Positions 16,017-24,742 are shown, numbered from the stretch's first letter. The stretch is 32,558 nucleotides of DNA from Candidatus Taylorbacteria bacterium RIFCSPHIGHO2_02_FULL_46_13 (GCA_001821015.1 MHRQ01000020.1:108977-141534); one strand, 5' to 3'. The notes: a model not told the origin generated them from the sequence alone. Made by a program: numbers and translations.

Positions 16017-16595
16017 TTATTCTTCTGGAAGTCCAAATCTAATTCGTAGGTGTCGGTCGCGTTCAACTTCGTCGGTGATGATGTAGAGTAAATCTTTCCC
16101 GATATTGAAATCTGCTTTTAGGAGCGCAACGAAATCTTCGCACGGATAAGGATATACCCACACACTGTGTTGTAGCCGTTGGAAGCCGACTGCAAGTAAC
16201 GACCGTCGGAGTTTGTTGCGAAGCGCCCTGCGATATTCGGGAATGTCAAAGATAAGCAGGCGCCATTTTTTATCCCAGTGTTTCGGTTTTTTCAATTGGT
16301 AGTTGGCAATTTCAAGCCCGCGGAGCACATGAGCGCCTTTTTTGGTGAGCGAAAGAAACCCATGATTGTCTCGTGTCATTAATCCTTGTTTCACTAAACG
16401 ATCGCGCGCTCTGTTAATTAGTTCCTTACGACGTTTGTGGGGAGTGATAATTCCCATTTTTCCGAGTGCGCCTATGACATTTGGAGCGACTACTGCCGCA
16501 CTCAATATTCCTGCCATTACTACGGTTGTAAGAATGATGTGTCGTAGGTTGTGCCCGCGTGATTTTCTTTTGGCTCTCTGTTCAAGTTGTTCCAT
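16017..16595 (-). CDS. PaaX-like / Cas2-like-domain protein: TM-like N-terminus, winged helix and Cas2-like C-terminal domain
   Basis: wHTH segment LINRARDRLVKQGLMTRDNHGFLSLTKKG; KKWRLLIFDIPEYRRALRNKLRRSLLAVGFQRLQHSVWVYPYP (Cas2/PaaX-like ferredoxin fold). Confidence 0.8.
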   Translation of the reverse strand: MEQLEQRAKRKSRGHNLRHIILTTVVMAGILSAAVVAPNVIGALGKMGIITPHKRRKELINRARDRLVKQGLMTRDNHGFLSLTKKGAHVLRGLEIANYQLKKPKHWDKKWRLLIFDIPEYRRALRNKLRRSLLAVGFQRLQHSVWVYPYPCEDFVALLKADFNIGKDLLYIITDEVERDRHLRIRFGLPEE

Positions 16596-16606
16596 ACGCT
16601 AATATT

Positions 16607-16618
16607 ATGCGGCCGCAT
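16607..16618. promoter_or_regulatory. Candidate operator ATGCGGCCGCAT adjacent to the PaaX/Cas2-like gene promoter
   Basis: 12-nt perfect palindrome abutting -10 TAATAT (16607-16602, minus strand), itself 6 nt from the ATG; same 12-mer at 15952-15963. Confidence 0.5.
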
Positions 16619-16773
16619 TGAATTAGTGTATATTGACAAAGTGGCGGTGAGTAGTATGTGAATGTGGGGAAAGAGTGTCTATCAACACGGAAATTATATT
16701 GTGCCGAGGTTCAATTTTGGTGGGAAAATACGTGCATTTGCGTTTCCTTGCAAAATAGATATAATTGCTTTTT

Positions 16774-17463
16774 ATGTTCGTGCTTGATGCGCAAAAACGA
16801 GATGTTAAGAAAAGCCCCGTCAAAATGAGACGAGACGGCCTTGTGCCTGCTGTTTTTTACGGTAGAAAGGAGAAATCAACCGCAATTTCAATTCAAAAGA
16901 AGGATTTTCTCAAGGTCTGGAAAGGGGCAGGAGAGAGCTCAATTATTACTATTAAACAAGATGACGGTTCCGAGCATCAGGCCTTGATTCAGGATGTAGA
17001 CCGCGACCCGGTAACGGGCTCACCCATTCATGCTGATTTTTATGTCATTGAAAAAGATCGCCGTCTCAAGATTAAAGTGCCGATTGAATTTTTAGGTGTT
17101 TCGCCTGCGGTCAAGGATCTCGGGGGAATTTTGGTAAAGGTTACGCATGAGCTTGAAATTGAGTCATTACCGAAAGACCTTCCACACAATATCAGTGTAG
17201 ATATTTCCGTGCTGGTTGATCTTAAAAGCCAAATTCTTGCCAAGGACCTTACGCTTTCCGCGGGCGTCACATTGATTACTGGCGCTGAGGATGTTATCGC
17301 GGCAATTGCGGAAGCAAAAATAGAAGAGGAGAAGCCACCCGAAGCGATTGATCTTTCCAGTATTGAAGTAGAAAAGAAAGGCAAAGAAGTTAAGGAAGGT
17401 GAAGGGGAAGAAAATGCAGTCACTCCTGTTGCCGCTCCTGCAAAAGGAAAGGAGGCAAAATAA
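16774..17463 (+). CDS. rplY: 50S ribosomal protein bL25 (CTC-type)
   Basis: VKKSPVKMRRDGLVPAVFYG, IQDVDRDPVTGSPIHADFYVI; acidic C-terminal tail. ATG 16774 preferred over TTG 16765. Confidence 0.93.
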   Translation: MFVLDAQKRDVKKSPVKMRRDGLVPAVFYGRKEKSTAISIQKKDFLKVWKGAGESSIITIKQDDGSEHQALIQDVDRDPVTGSPIHADFYVIEKDRRLKIKVPIEFLGVSPAVKDLGGILVKVTHELEIESLPKDLPHNISVDISVLVDLKSQILAKDLTLSAGVTLITGAEDVIAAIAEAKIEEEKPPEAIDLSSIEVEKKGKEVKEGEGEENAVTPVAAPAKGKEAK

Positions 17464-17555
17464 AGGCGACTGATTCAAATCAGTAATTTTCACCCTATAT
17501 CGGTCGTCTACATTACATGATTATACGCGATGTATAATCATGTATAATCATGTAT

Positions 17556-18896
17556 ATGCCCGAGAATCGGAGTGTTTTGGTAACGCGCAACAGCTCCCAC
17601 GGGGGATGTTTTCTTGTTGTATGTGCAGTTTTAATAGGCCTGCTTTGTTTTTCTCATACCGCAACCGCACAGGTAGAGGGCAGTGAGGTTAGCTCACGTC
17701 GGGCTCAACTTGAGAGCGATCTTGCCGCGCTTGAGAAAGAAATTGACACCCAGCGGGTTATTCTTGAGGCAAAACAGAAAGAGACCGTGTCTTTGGCGCG
17801 AGATGTGGCAATTCTCAATGCAAGTATTCAGAAGGCAAAACTTTCTATCAAGGCCCGTACCATTGCGATACAACAACTTCAGGAAGATATTGGAAGTAAG
17901 CAAAATACTATTGTCGGGCTTTCCAACAGACTTGATCGGGAAAAGCAGTCTCTCGCACAAATCATCCGACGCACCAATGAAATTGATTCGTATACGCTCG
18001 CTGAGGTTTTTTTAAGCGGTAACAACATCTCCGGTTTTTTTGAGGATTTGGATGCATTTGATTCAGTGAAAGTTTCTCTGCGCAGTTCGTATGTCGCTCT
18101 TATAGCCAATAGAGATCAAACACAAGCGCAGAAAGCCTCTCTGGAAGATAAGGCCGCCCAAGAGACAGCGCTTCGTCAGAGTCAGGAATTAGAAAAAAAG
18201 CGCATTGAACAGCAGGAAGCGGAAAAAAAGCGTATCTTGACTATTTCCAAAGGAGTTGAGGTCACGTATCAGAAAATAATTTCCACAAAGGGAAAAAGCG
18301 CAGCAGCCATTCGGGCCGAGCTCTTTACCTTGCGTGGCAGTGCGGCGATTCCGTTTGAGAAAGCGTATGAATTTGCTGTCAGTGCGTCGCAAAAAACGGG
18401 CGTGCGTCCAGCTCTCATTCTTGGCATTATCGCTGAAGAATCCAATTTAGGAGAGAATGTGGGAACAGGGAACTGGCGCGTAGATATGAAAAATCCGCGT
18501 GACACCGTGCCATTTCTTGATATCACCAAACGTCTAGGGCTTGATCCAGACAAGATGCCCGTTTCCAAAAAACCGTGGTATGGCTATGGCGGGGCAATGG
18601 GACCGGCGCAGTTCATTCCCTCCACCTGGATTTTATATGAAGATAGAATCGGCGATGAGACCGGGCATCGGCCTCCCAATCCATGGGACCCGGAGGATGC
18701 ATTTACGGCCTCCGCGCTTTTATTGGAGGACAACGGAGCCGCGAAACAAACCCCAGCGTCCGAACGTCTTGCGGCGCTACGGTATTTAGCCGGATGGGCC
18801 AATGCGTCTAAATCCGCCTACTCATTTTATGGGGATGATGTGATGGAGCTCGCGGCTAAGTATCAATCGCTCATAAATATTTTGAAGGCGAATTAA
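17556..18896 (+). CDS. Secreted coiled-coil (EnvC/PcsB-like) protein with C-terminal lytic transglycosylase-like domain
   Basis: Signal-like TM, long coiled coil, then ALILGIIAEESNLGENVG...YGGAMGPAQFIPSTW. Confidence 0.85.
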   Translation: MPENRSVLVTRNSSHGGCFLVVCAVLIGLLCFSHTATAQVEGSEVSSRRAQLESDLAALEKEIDTQRVILEAKQKETVSLARDVAILNASIQKAKLSIKARTIAIQQLQEDIGSKQNTIVGLSNRLDREKQSLAQIIRRTNEIDSYTLAEVFLSGNNISGFFEDLDAFDSVKVSLRSSYVALIANRDQTQAQKASLEDKAAQETALRQSQELEKKRIEQQEAEKKRILTISKGVEVTYQKIISTKGKSAAAIRAELFTLRGSAAIPFEKAYEFAVSASQKTGVRPALILGIIAEESNLGENVGTGNWRVDMKNPRDTVPFLDITKRLGLDPDKMPVSKKPWYGYGGAMGPAQFIPSTWILYEDRIGDETGHRPPNPWDPEDAFTASALLLEDNGAAKQTPASERLAALRYLAGWANASKSAYSFYGDDVMELAAKYQSLINILKAN

Positions 18897-18925
18897 AAAC
18901 CTACAAGGTCGAACCTTGTAGGTTT
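18897..18925. terminator. Perfect 13-bp hairpin after lytic transglycosylase gene
   Basis: AAACCTACAAGGT-CGA-ACCTTGTAGGTTT; starts 1 nt after TAA. Confidence 0.75.
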
Positions 18926-18953
18926 AGTTTGTCGGGTTATGAGGTTGGGAAAG

Positions 18954-18982
18954 AAAAAAAGGCAAGGTGTAACCTTGCCTTT
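18954..18982 (-). terminator. Intrinsic terminator for minus-strand gene
   Basis: AAAGGCAAGGT-GTA-ACCTTGCCTTT; with the preceding A tract this gives a T run on the minus strand. Confidence 0.85.
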
Positions 18983-18991
18983 GGACACTCG

Positions 18992-19219
18992 CTACACCTC
19001 CCAAGGAAACTGCTCTATTTCAACTTCGTCAGTTTGTTTGAAGAGAACCAGACCACCGCTACCAGGCCTGTTCCCCATGAAGACTGCATTACTTGCTACC
19101 GGTTCTCGGTACAAGCGATCTAGTTTAACAAAGGGTTGTAACGTGCCGTGGATTGCGAACGAGCGGAAAGTGGTTCCTCCTGGCAATTCAGAAAAAGTGC
19201 TTTTTCGTCTTTCAGACAT
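18992..19219 (-). CDS. Hypothetical 75-aa protein
   Basis: SD AAAGGAG upstream of ATG; promoter TTGACA-16-TATAGT on minus strand; intrinsic terminator downstream. Confidence 0.7.
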   Translation of the reverse strand: MSERRKSTFSELPGGTTFRSFAIHGTLQPFVKLDRLYREPVASNAVFMGNRPGSGGLVLFKQTDEVEIEQFPWEV

Positions 19220-19304
19220 AACATTTTCTCCTTTCTTCTCTTTCTACTATAGTTTTTGCAACACATTTGTCAACGTATTTCTTTTCTGCTATAGTACTTT
19301 CGTC

Positions 19305-19550
19305 ATGCAAAAAGAGCTTCACCCCACATATCATAATGCCGCTAAAATAACCTGTTCCTGTGGGCAGATTTATACTATTGGATCCACGAAAGAAACGATG
19401 CATATTGAAATTTGTAGCGCGTGCCACCCTTTTTATACGGGAAATGACAAGGTTCTAGATACTGCTGGACGTGTTGAGCGCTTTAAAGCTCGTCTTGCTA
19501 AAAAGGATACTGCAAAGCCGGCAAAGAAGACTCGTGCCGCAAAAGCGTAA
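19305..19550 (+). CDS. rpmE: 50S ribosomal protein bL31
   Basis: MQKELHPTYHNAAKITCSCGQIYTIGSTKETMHIEICSACHPFYTG. The listed ORF start (18939) overextends; promoter TTGTCA-17-TATAGT then 9 nt to ATG 19305. Confidence 0.95.
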   Translation: MQKELHPTYHNAAKITCSCGQIYTIGSTKETMHIEICSACHPFYTGNDKVLDTAGRVERFKARLAKKDTAKPAKKTRAAKA

Positions 19551-19589
19551 CTGACCTACAGGACCCACTCGGGCCTGTTTGTTTTACAT

Positions 19590-20558
19590 ATGGAAAAGAT
19601 TGATCTGACCGCCTATAAGGAAAATCGTAAAACGCTCTTTTTAGCGGGGGAGTATGAGCGTTTGTATGCACAGTACAAGGAGGTAGAGGCGATGGCGGCC
19701 GACCCCACTATGCAAGAACTTGCGAAAGGGGAATTGGCTGGTTTGTCCGCACAACTTGAAACATTAGCAGGGCAAATGAAAAATATTGTTGCATCGGAAA
19801 AGATAGAGGATGAGTTTCCGAATGAAATCTTACTTGAAGTGCGCGCGGGAGCCGGTGGCGAAGAAGCGGCCCTTTTTGCGATGGCGCTTGCGGGTATGTA
19901 TCGGCGTTACTCGGAAGTACAGGGGTGGACGTTTAAAGTGATTGATGAATCAAAGACAGATTTGGGTGGCTACAAGGAAGGTATATTTGAGATTCACGGT
20001 AAGGATGCGTATCGCAAGCTTCGGCATGAGACCGGTGTTCACCGCATTCAGCGTGTGCCTGCCACAGAAAAGTCAGGACGCATTCATACTTCCACCGCTT
20101 CAGTTGCCATCATGCCTTTACGAAAACTTGGCAAGATTGAAATAAGCCCCGCAGATCTGGAAGTAGAATTCTCACGCGCGGGGGGCAAGGGTGGGCAAAA
20201 CGTGAACAAAGTAGAGACGGCAGTTCGCCTCACGCACAAACCGACGGGGCTTGTGGTACGTGCGACTGCGGAGCGCAGTCAGGCGGCAAACCGCGAGCGG
20301 GCCCTTATCGTTCTTCAGGCAAAATTACAGGTTATACATGACGAAGCAGAGGCAGCAAAGTTTTCTTCTCATCGGCAAAGTCAGATTGGTACCGGCGACC
20401 GTAGCGAAAAAATTCGCACTTACAATTGGCTTCAGGATCGTGTAACCGATCATCGTATCAAGCAATCCTGGCACAATATTGAAGGTATTTTTGAAGGCAA
20501 TATAGGACCCATTATTGATACGCTTATTGCGGCGGAGTCAGCAACTTCTGGAAACTAA
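19590..20558 (+). CDS. prfA: Peptide chain release factor 1
   Basis: [21 protein letters not shown] (PxT as PAT), [22 protein letters not shown] (GGQ), [33 protein letters not shown]. Confidence 0.96.
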   Translation: MEKIDLTAYKENRKTLFLAGEYERLYAQYKEVEAMAADPTMQELAKGELAGLSAQLETLAGQMKNIVASEKIEDEFPNEILLEVRAGAGGEEAALFAMALAGMYRRYSEVQGWTFKVIDESKTDLGGYKEGIFEIHGKDAYRKLRHETGVHRIQRVPATEKSGRIHTSTASVAIMPLRKLGKIEISPADLEVEFSRAGGKGGQNVNKVETAVRLTHKPTGLVVRATAERSQAANRERALIVLQAKLQVIHDEAEAAKFSSHRQSQIGTGDRSEKIRTYNWLQDRVTDHRIKQSWHNIEGIFEGNIGPIIDTLIAAESATSGN

Positions 20559-20656
20559 GTGTGAGGCCGGCGTGTTCCTTGACAAGTTACATTTTGGTGC
20601 GTAGTGTGTTTTGCAGGACATGAACACCAACCAGTAATACAGAAAGGATAGTTCTT

Positions 20657-21151
20657 ATGAAGAAAAGAAAAAAGAGGCAACCACAAAATGGTTGTGAGTT
20701 GATGGAAATGCTATTCGCGAGCATCTGTGAGCGGGCTCCGATCAGGAAAGTGACCGTTGTTGAGAAAGACCGTGTTGTTGAACTGGGCTCGGGACCGTTA
20801 GACGGACTCACTGTTCGACTTTCTCGCAGCCCGCAAGATATGAGCATTGAGCTCCACCACATGCTCGGTTCCGCTTTGACCGTTGAGCACGAAAGAGAAG
20901 GCAGGGTGCTTCTCGACTTACATCTAAGTACTACAGACGTCTACGACCAGAAACGCGGACATTTATATCGCCAAGCTCTGTGTTTCCGCCAGCAAGATGT
21001 GTTTGAGATGCTGCGGTGGAAGATGACACCTCTCATTCACGAAGCCGTCTATATGGCGGAGCAGTTGCCCGGTCAGTTTATTTGGGAGGATGAACTCGAC
21101 AAAGTCTATGTAGGCGATGCTCAGTTGTTCGCTCCCCAGCAGCCTAAGTGA
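20657..21151 (+). CDS. Hypothetical 164-aa protein
   Basis: Promoter TTGACA 20579-20584, 17 nt, TAGTGT; SD AGAAAGGA; terminator downstream. Confidence 0.75.
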   Translation: MKKRKKRQPQNGCELMEMLFASICERAPIRKVTVVEKDRVVELGSGPLDGLTVRLSRSPQDMSIELHHMLGSALTVEHEREGRVLLDLHLSTTDVYDQKRGHLYRQALCFRQQDVFEMLRWKMTPLIHEAVYMAEQLPGQFIWEDELDKVYVGDAQLFAPQQPK

Positions 21152-21178
21152 CAAGGCCACCGTAAGGATTTTATGCCA

Positions 21179-21216
21179 CCCCTATTCAGTTTCTAACTGA
21201 TATAGGGGATTTCTTT
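21179..21216 (+). terminator. Intrinsic terminator
   Basis: CCCCTATTCAGTT...AACTGATATAGGGG followed by ATTTCTTTT. Confidence 0.8.
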
Positions 21217-21281
21217 TCTAAAAAATTAAGTTGAGGCATCATTTGCAAGTAAGTCTTATTTTTGATAGACTACTTCTCTAC

Positions 21282-21992
21282 ATGGAAAATACCAAAGAAA
21301 TTAAGAACGATCCGGTCATTGAAGCCCTCTTTAGCGCGGGTGCTCATTATGGCTATGTACGATCGCGCCGTCATCCTTCCGTAAAGCCCTTTATCTTTGG
21401 TGCCAAGAACCGTGTTGATATTTTTGATCTTGAAAAGACCAAGGATCTTTTGGAACGCGCCAAAGTGTTTGCCCGTACGCTTGGAAAGGAAGGAAAGCAG
21501 GTCGTGTTTGTTACCAGCAAACACGAGGCACTGCCTTTCGTGAAAAAAGCAGCGGAAGAGACGGGGATGCCGTATGTCGCCGGGCGATGGATCGGTGGAA
21601 CGCTCACGAACTTCTCCGGTATTCGCTCGCGTATTGATAAGTTACTTGACCTGCGTGATAAACGCGAAAAAGGAGAACTCGCAAAATACACCAAACGGGA
21701 GCGTTTGATGATTGACCGCGAGATAACGAGACTCGAGACGCTTTTTTCCGGCCTGATTTCTCTAAAGAGCCTGCCGGCGGCACTGTTTGTGGTGGACCCG
21801 GGTAAAGAGCATATTGCGGTTGCGGAGGCTGGGAAAACGGGAGTGACAATTATCGCAATAGCCGGTTCTGATTGTAATCTCTCGCTGGTTGACTACCCAA
21901 TTGTCGGTAACGATTCATCCTCTAAAAGCATCGCATTTTTTGTAGATTCGTTCACCCGCGCCTTTAAAGAAGGACGCGCGCCTGCGGCATAG
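21282..21992 (+). CDS. rpsB: 30S ribosomal protein uS2
   Basis: LFSAGAHYGYVRSRRHPSVKPFIFGAKNRVDIFDLEKT, GRWIGGTLTNF, AIAGSDCNLSLVDYPIVGNDSS. ATG 21282 rather than TTG 21231. Confidence 0.95.
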   Translation: MENTKEIKNDPVIEALFSAGAHYGYVRSRRHPSVKPFIFGAKNRVDIFDLEKTKDLLERAKVFARTLGKEGKQVVFVTSKHEALPFVKKAAEETGMPYVAGRWIGGTLTNFSGIRSRIDKLLDLRDKREKGELAKYTKRERLMIDREITRLETLFSGLISLKSLPAALFVVDPGKEHIAVAEAGKTGVTIIAIAGSDCNLSLVDYPIVGNDSSSKSIAFFVDSFTRAFKEGRAPAA

Positions 21993-22043
21993 TCTCTACA
22001 CGCCCAGACTTTTGCTTGGTATATTTAACCACTATAACCCCCA

Positions 22044-22625
22044 ATGATAACCACTGAGGCAGTAAAAGAATTACGTGACGCGACTGGTATTTCAGTCATG
22101 CAGTGCAAAAAAGCGCTGGAAGAAGCTGACGGCGATATGGCCAAGGCGTTGGTGCTTTTGCGCAAGAAGGGGGCTACCATTGCGGCAAAAAAAGCCGAGA
22201 GGGAATTGAAATCGGGTACTATTGGCGCGTATGTTCATTCAAATGGGTCCATCGGCGCGATGGTGATTCTTTCTTGCGAAACCGATTTTGTCGCGAACAA
22301 TCAAGAGTTTCAGACGCTGGCCCGTGATATCGCTATGCACGTTGCTGCCACCGCTCCGGAATATGAGAGCTTTGAAAAAATTCCTGATGAGGCTAAAAAG
22401 ACTGCGCGAGAAGTGTTTAGTAAAGAGGTTGCCAGTAAGCCAAAAGCTATGCAGGATAAGATTATGGAAGGGAAATTGGCTGCACACTTTAAGGAACGAG
22501 CGCTGTTAGATCAGACCTTCATTAAAAATTCTGAGCTCACCATCCGTACTCTTATTGAAACAGCGGTTCAGAAGTTTGGGGAAAAAATTGAAGTCCAAAA
22601 GTTTACACGTCTTTCACTTTCCTAA
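22044..22625 (+). CDS. tsf: Elongation factor Ts
   Basis: VKELRDATGISVMQCKKALEEADGDMAKALVLLRKKGA, CETDFVANNQEF. Confidence 0.96.
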   Translation: MITTEAVKELRDATGISVMQCKKALEEADGDMAKALVLLRKKGATIAAKKAERELKSGTIGAYVHSNGSIGAMVILSCETDFVANNQEFQTLARDIAMHVAATAPEYESFEKIPDEAKKTAREVFSKEVASKPKAMQDKIMEGKLAAHFKERALLDQTFIKNSELTIRTLIETAVQKFGEKIEVQKFTRLSLS

Positions 22626-22628
22626 TCC

Positions 22629-23024
22629 ATGTCGCTTGAAAGCATCTTCTTCTTTGTTTCTCTTGCCGCGCTTATCCTCATGGTCGGGCTCAAATGGGGG
22701 AGTTTGCAAAATGGTTCCGAAGGGATTCTTACTCGTTCACTCGCACCCTTTGATGAGCCCATACGTAAAGCTCTTATCAATACCTCTACATACTTGAAAA
22801 GAGTAATTCTGTTGGGCTATCGGTACACGTCTGTTTTTTTTCATACTCTTCACCATATTCTTGCCGCATATCTGCATAATATGGTGCGAGCCGCAGAACG
22901 TCAGGTACGGAATTGGCGCGAATTCGCCCGTGAACGCAAGATAGAAAATAATTCCACTTCCGTGTTTCTGAAAGATATGACTGAGTATAAGAATCAACTT
23001 AAAGAAAATAATCACGAGGTTTGA
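22629..23024 (+). CDS. Hypothetical 131-aa membrane-anchored protein
   Basis: N-terminal TM (SIFFFVSLAALILMVGL), 4 nt after tsf stop. Confidence 0.65.
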   Translation: MSLESIFFFVSLAALILMVGLKWGSLQNGSEGILTRSLAPFDEPIRKALINTSTYLKRVILLGYRYTSVFFHTLHHILAAYLHNMVRAAERQVRNWREFARERKIENNSTSVFLKDMTEYKNQLKENNHEV

Positions 23025-23060
23025 GTTGTAGGCGTAGGACTCTCATAGTATAGTGTCTCT

Positions 23061-23084
23061 GTCCGATCAACAGTCGGACTTTTT
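23061..23084 (+). terminator. Intrinsic terminator immediately upstream of tRNA
   Basis: GTCCGA-TCAACAG-TCGGAC-TTTTT. Confidence 0.7.
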
Positions 23085-23156
23085 GCCGCCCTAGCTCAAC
23101 GGTAGAGCAACCGCTTTGTAAGCGGTAGGTTGTCGGTTCAAGTCCGACGGGCGGCT
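23085..23156 (+). tRNA. tRNA-Thr (anticodon TGT), no encoded CCA
   Basis: GCCGCCC TA GCTC..GAGC A ACCGC TTTGTAA GCGGT AGGTT GTCGG TTCAAGT CCGAC GGGCGGC T: full cloverleaf. Confidence 0.95.
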
Positions 23157-23187
23157 TCAGAATTAGAAATATGTTATATTGCTGGCT

Positions 23188-24330
23188 ATGAGGAACCACA
23201 TGGTGATACACGATCCCAAGGAAGCAGAGCTACTTGCTGAGCTCGGGGAAAAGACTGACTTCAAAAGTTTGCGCATGAAGAAGCTTTTGGCTCTGCCTGA
23301 TTTGACGAAGAAAGAGCAATCGCCGGTAAAGATATTGTTTGATCAAATTCTAGGACTCCCTAGATTTCAGGATTTTGATATTGTTGATTTTTCAAAACTG
23401 GTGACCGTAGAGCAGAATTTTGACCTTCTGAACACGCCAAAAGACCATCCAAGCCGCAGAGAAACGGACACGTATTATCTGACTGATGAATATCTTCTGC
23501 GAACACAAATGACCGCCTTCTGGTCTTTTTATCTAAAAGATCCGAAAGTTTTGAAGCGACTTGAAACAGAAGGACAGATTGCGGCACTTGCTTCAGGCAT
23601 TGTGTTTAGAAAAGACGAGATTGACCGGCACCATTTCCCTGCGTTTCATCAGATAGACGGTTTATTAATTTGCAAAAAGAGCAAGAAAATCATTACGCAA
23701 GCAGATTTAAAAGAAGTGCAGGCCGATTTAGCAAAAAGTATTTTCGGAGAGGGGATTGAATACAAATTCCTTGATGATGATTTTCCATACACGGTGGAGA
23801 GCCTTGAAATGGACATTATGTTCAACGGACAGTGGATTGAAGTGAATGGGGCAGGATTAGTAAATCCGATCGTGCTGAAGAACTTTGGATTAGATCCGGA
23901 GATTTACAACGGCTGGGCGTTCGGATTTGGAGAGCGGCTTGCGATGATTAAAATGGGTATACCGGATATTCGGATACTCTGGTCCGACGACTCTCGCATT
24001 ACGAGTCAGTTCAAAGATATCAATAGTACATTCAAAGAGGTCAGTAAGTACCCCTCAATAATTAGAGACATCTCATTTATTGTTGATAAGTCTACAAGCC
24101 TTAACAACTACTTTGAAATTGTAAGAGAGTACGCAGGCAACCTCATTGAAGAAGTGAAGTTGTTAGATACCTATGAAGATGCGAAGAAATTCGGGGAAGG
24201 GAAGAAGAGCTATACATTCCGTATTGTGTACTGCTCTCCAGAGCGGACACTCACCAACCAAGAAGTCAATGTCATTCAGCAAAAGATACAGGAAAAAACA
24301 GAAACCGAACTGAAAGCGGTAGTGAGGTAA
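23188..24330 (+). CDS. Single-chain phenylalanyl-tRNA synthetase: PheS-like catalytic core plus C-terminal FDX-ACB anticodon-binding domain
   Basis: DHPSRRETDTYYLTDEYLLRTQMTAF, DEIDRHHFPAFHQIDGLLIC, GWAFGFGERLAMIKMGIPDIRILWSDD, then YPSIIRDISFIVD...EVKLLDTYEDAKKFGEGKKSYTFRIVYCSPERTLTNQEVN. ATG 23188 follows TGTTATATT by 7 nt. Confidence 0.9.
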   Translation: MRNHMVIHDPKEAELLAELGEKTDFKSLRMKKLLALPDLTKKEQSPVKILFDQILGLPRFQDFDIVDFSKLVTVEQNFDLLNTPKDHPSRRETDTYYLTDEYLLRTQMTAFWSFYLKDPKVLKRLETEGQIAALASGIVFRKDEIDRHHFPAFHQIDGLLICKKSKKIITQADLKEVQADLAKSIFGEGIEYKFLDDDFPYTVESLEMDIMFNGQWIEVNGAGLVNPIVLKNFGLDPEIYNGWAFGFGERLAMIKMGIPDIRILWSDDSRITSQFKDINSTFKEVSKYPSIIRDISFIVDKSTSLNNYFEIVREYAGNLIEEVKLLDTYEDAKKFGEGKKSYTFRIVYCSPERTLTNQEVNVIQQKIQEKTETELKAVVR

Positions 24331-24370
24331 GAAGAAAGCTTAAGGCTTAGTGCTTGGGGCTTGGAGAAAG

Positions 24371-24401
24371 AAAAAACGCCCGACACAGTGTGTCGGGCGT
24401 T
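24371..24401 (-). terminator. Intrinsic terminator for minus-strand gene
   Basis: AACGCCCGACAC-AGT-GTGTCGGGCGTT; T6 tract on minus strand. Confidence 0.9.
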
Positions 24402-24508
24402 GACCATTTCAAGAGAGGAGACGGTTCTTATTCTGCCCTTGCCACTTTTCAGTGGGAGGTACAATTACCCGTTTAGGAGTCAACGACTCACCTTATCTTG
24501 GTACGGTC

Positions 24509-24742
24509 TTACCGGCTTTCAATGCGACAGGATGCCCAGCCGAAGATGCTTGCCATAACTCCCGGCAAGATGGCATGGATGAATGCCTCCATCTCGTCTT
24601 TGTCGATGCCGATGTCTTTAGCTTCGTTGCCCATGTTTCGTCGAACACTGTCGCTGACACCGTTCTTGCTGAGCTCTCGCTTGATCAACTTTAGGGCGAT
24701 TTCACCTTGTCGCGCCTCCGTCATGGCTATGGATTTTGTCAT
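24509..24742 (-). CDS. Hypothetical 77-aa protein
   Basis: Promoter TTGACT-18-TACAAT on minus strand, SD-like GAAAGGT, downstream intrinsic terminator. Confidence 0.7.
   Translation of the reverse strand: MTKSIAMTEARQGEIALKLIKRELSKNGVSDSVRRNMGNEAKDIGIDKDEMEAFIHAILPGVMASIFGWASCRIESR

Noticed and set aside
16017-16595. CRISPR-Cas locus (Cas2-like domain)
   Set aside because: No CRISPR repeats, Cas1 or effector nearby; the N-terminal winged helix makes a PaaX-like regulator more likely.
18939-19304. N-terminal extension of the bL31 ORF in the ORF track
   Set aside because: The extension overlaps a terminator and an opposite-strand gene; a clear promoter and ATG define the bL31 start at 19305.
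22999-23211. Minus-strand 70-aa ORF with PPVGLEPTTYRLQSGCSTVELGRQ
   Set aside because: It is the antisense translation of the tRNA-Thr gene, a well-known spurious ORF type.
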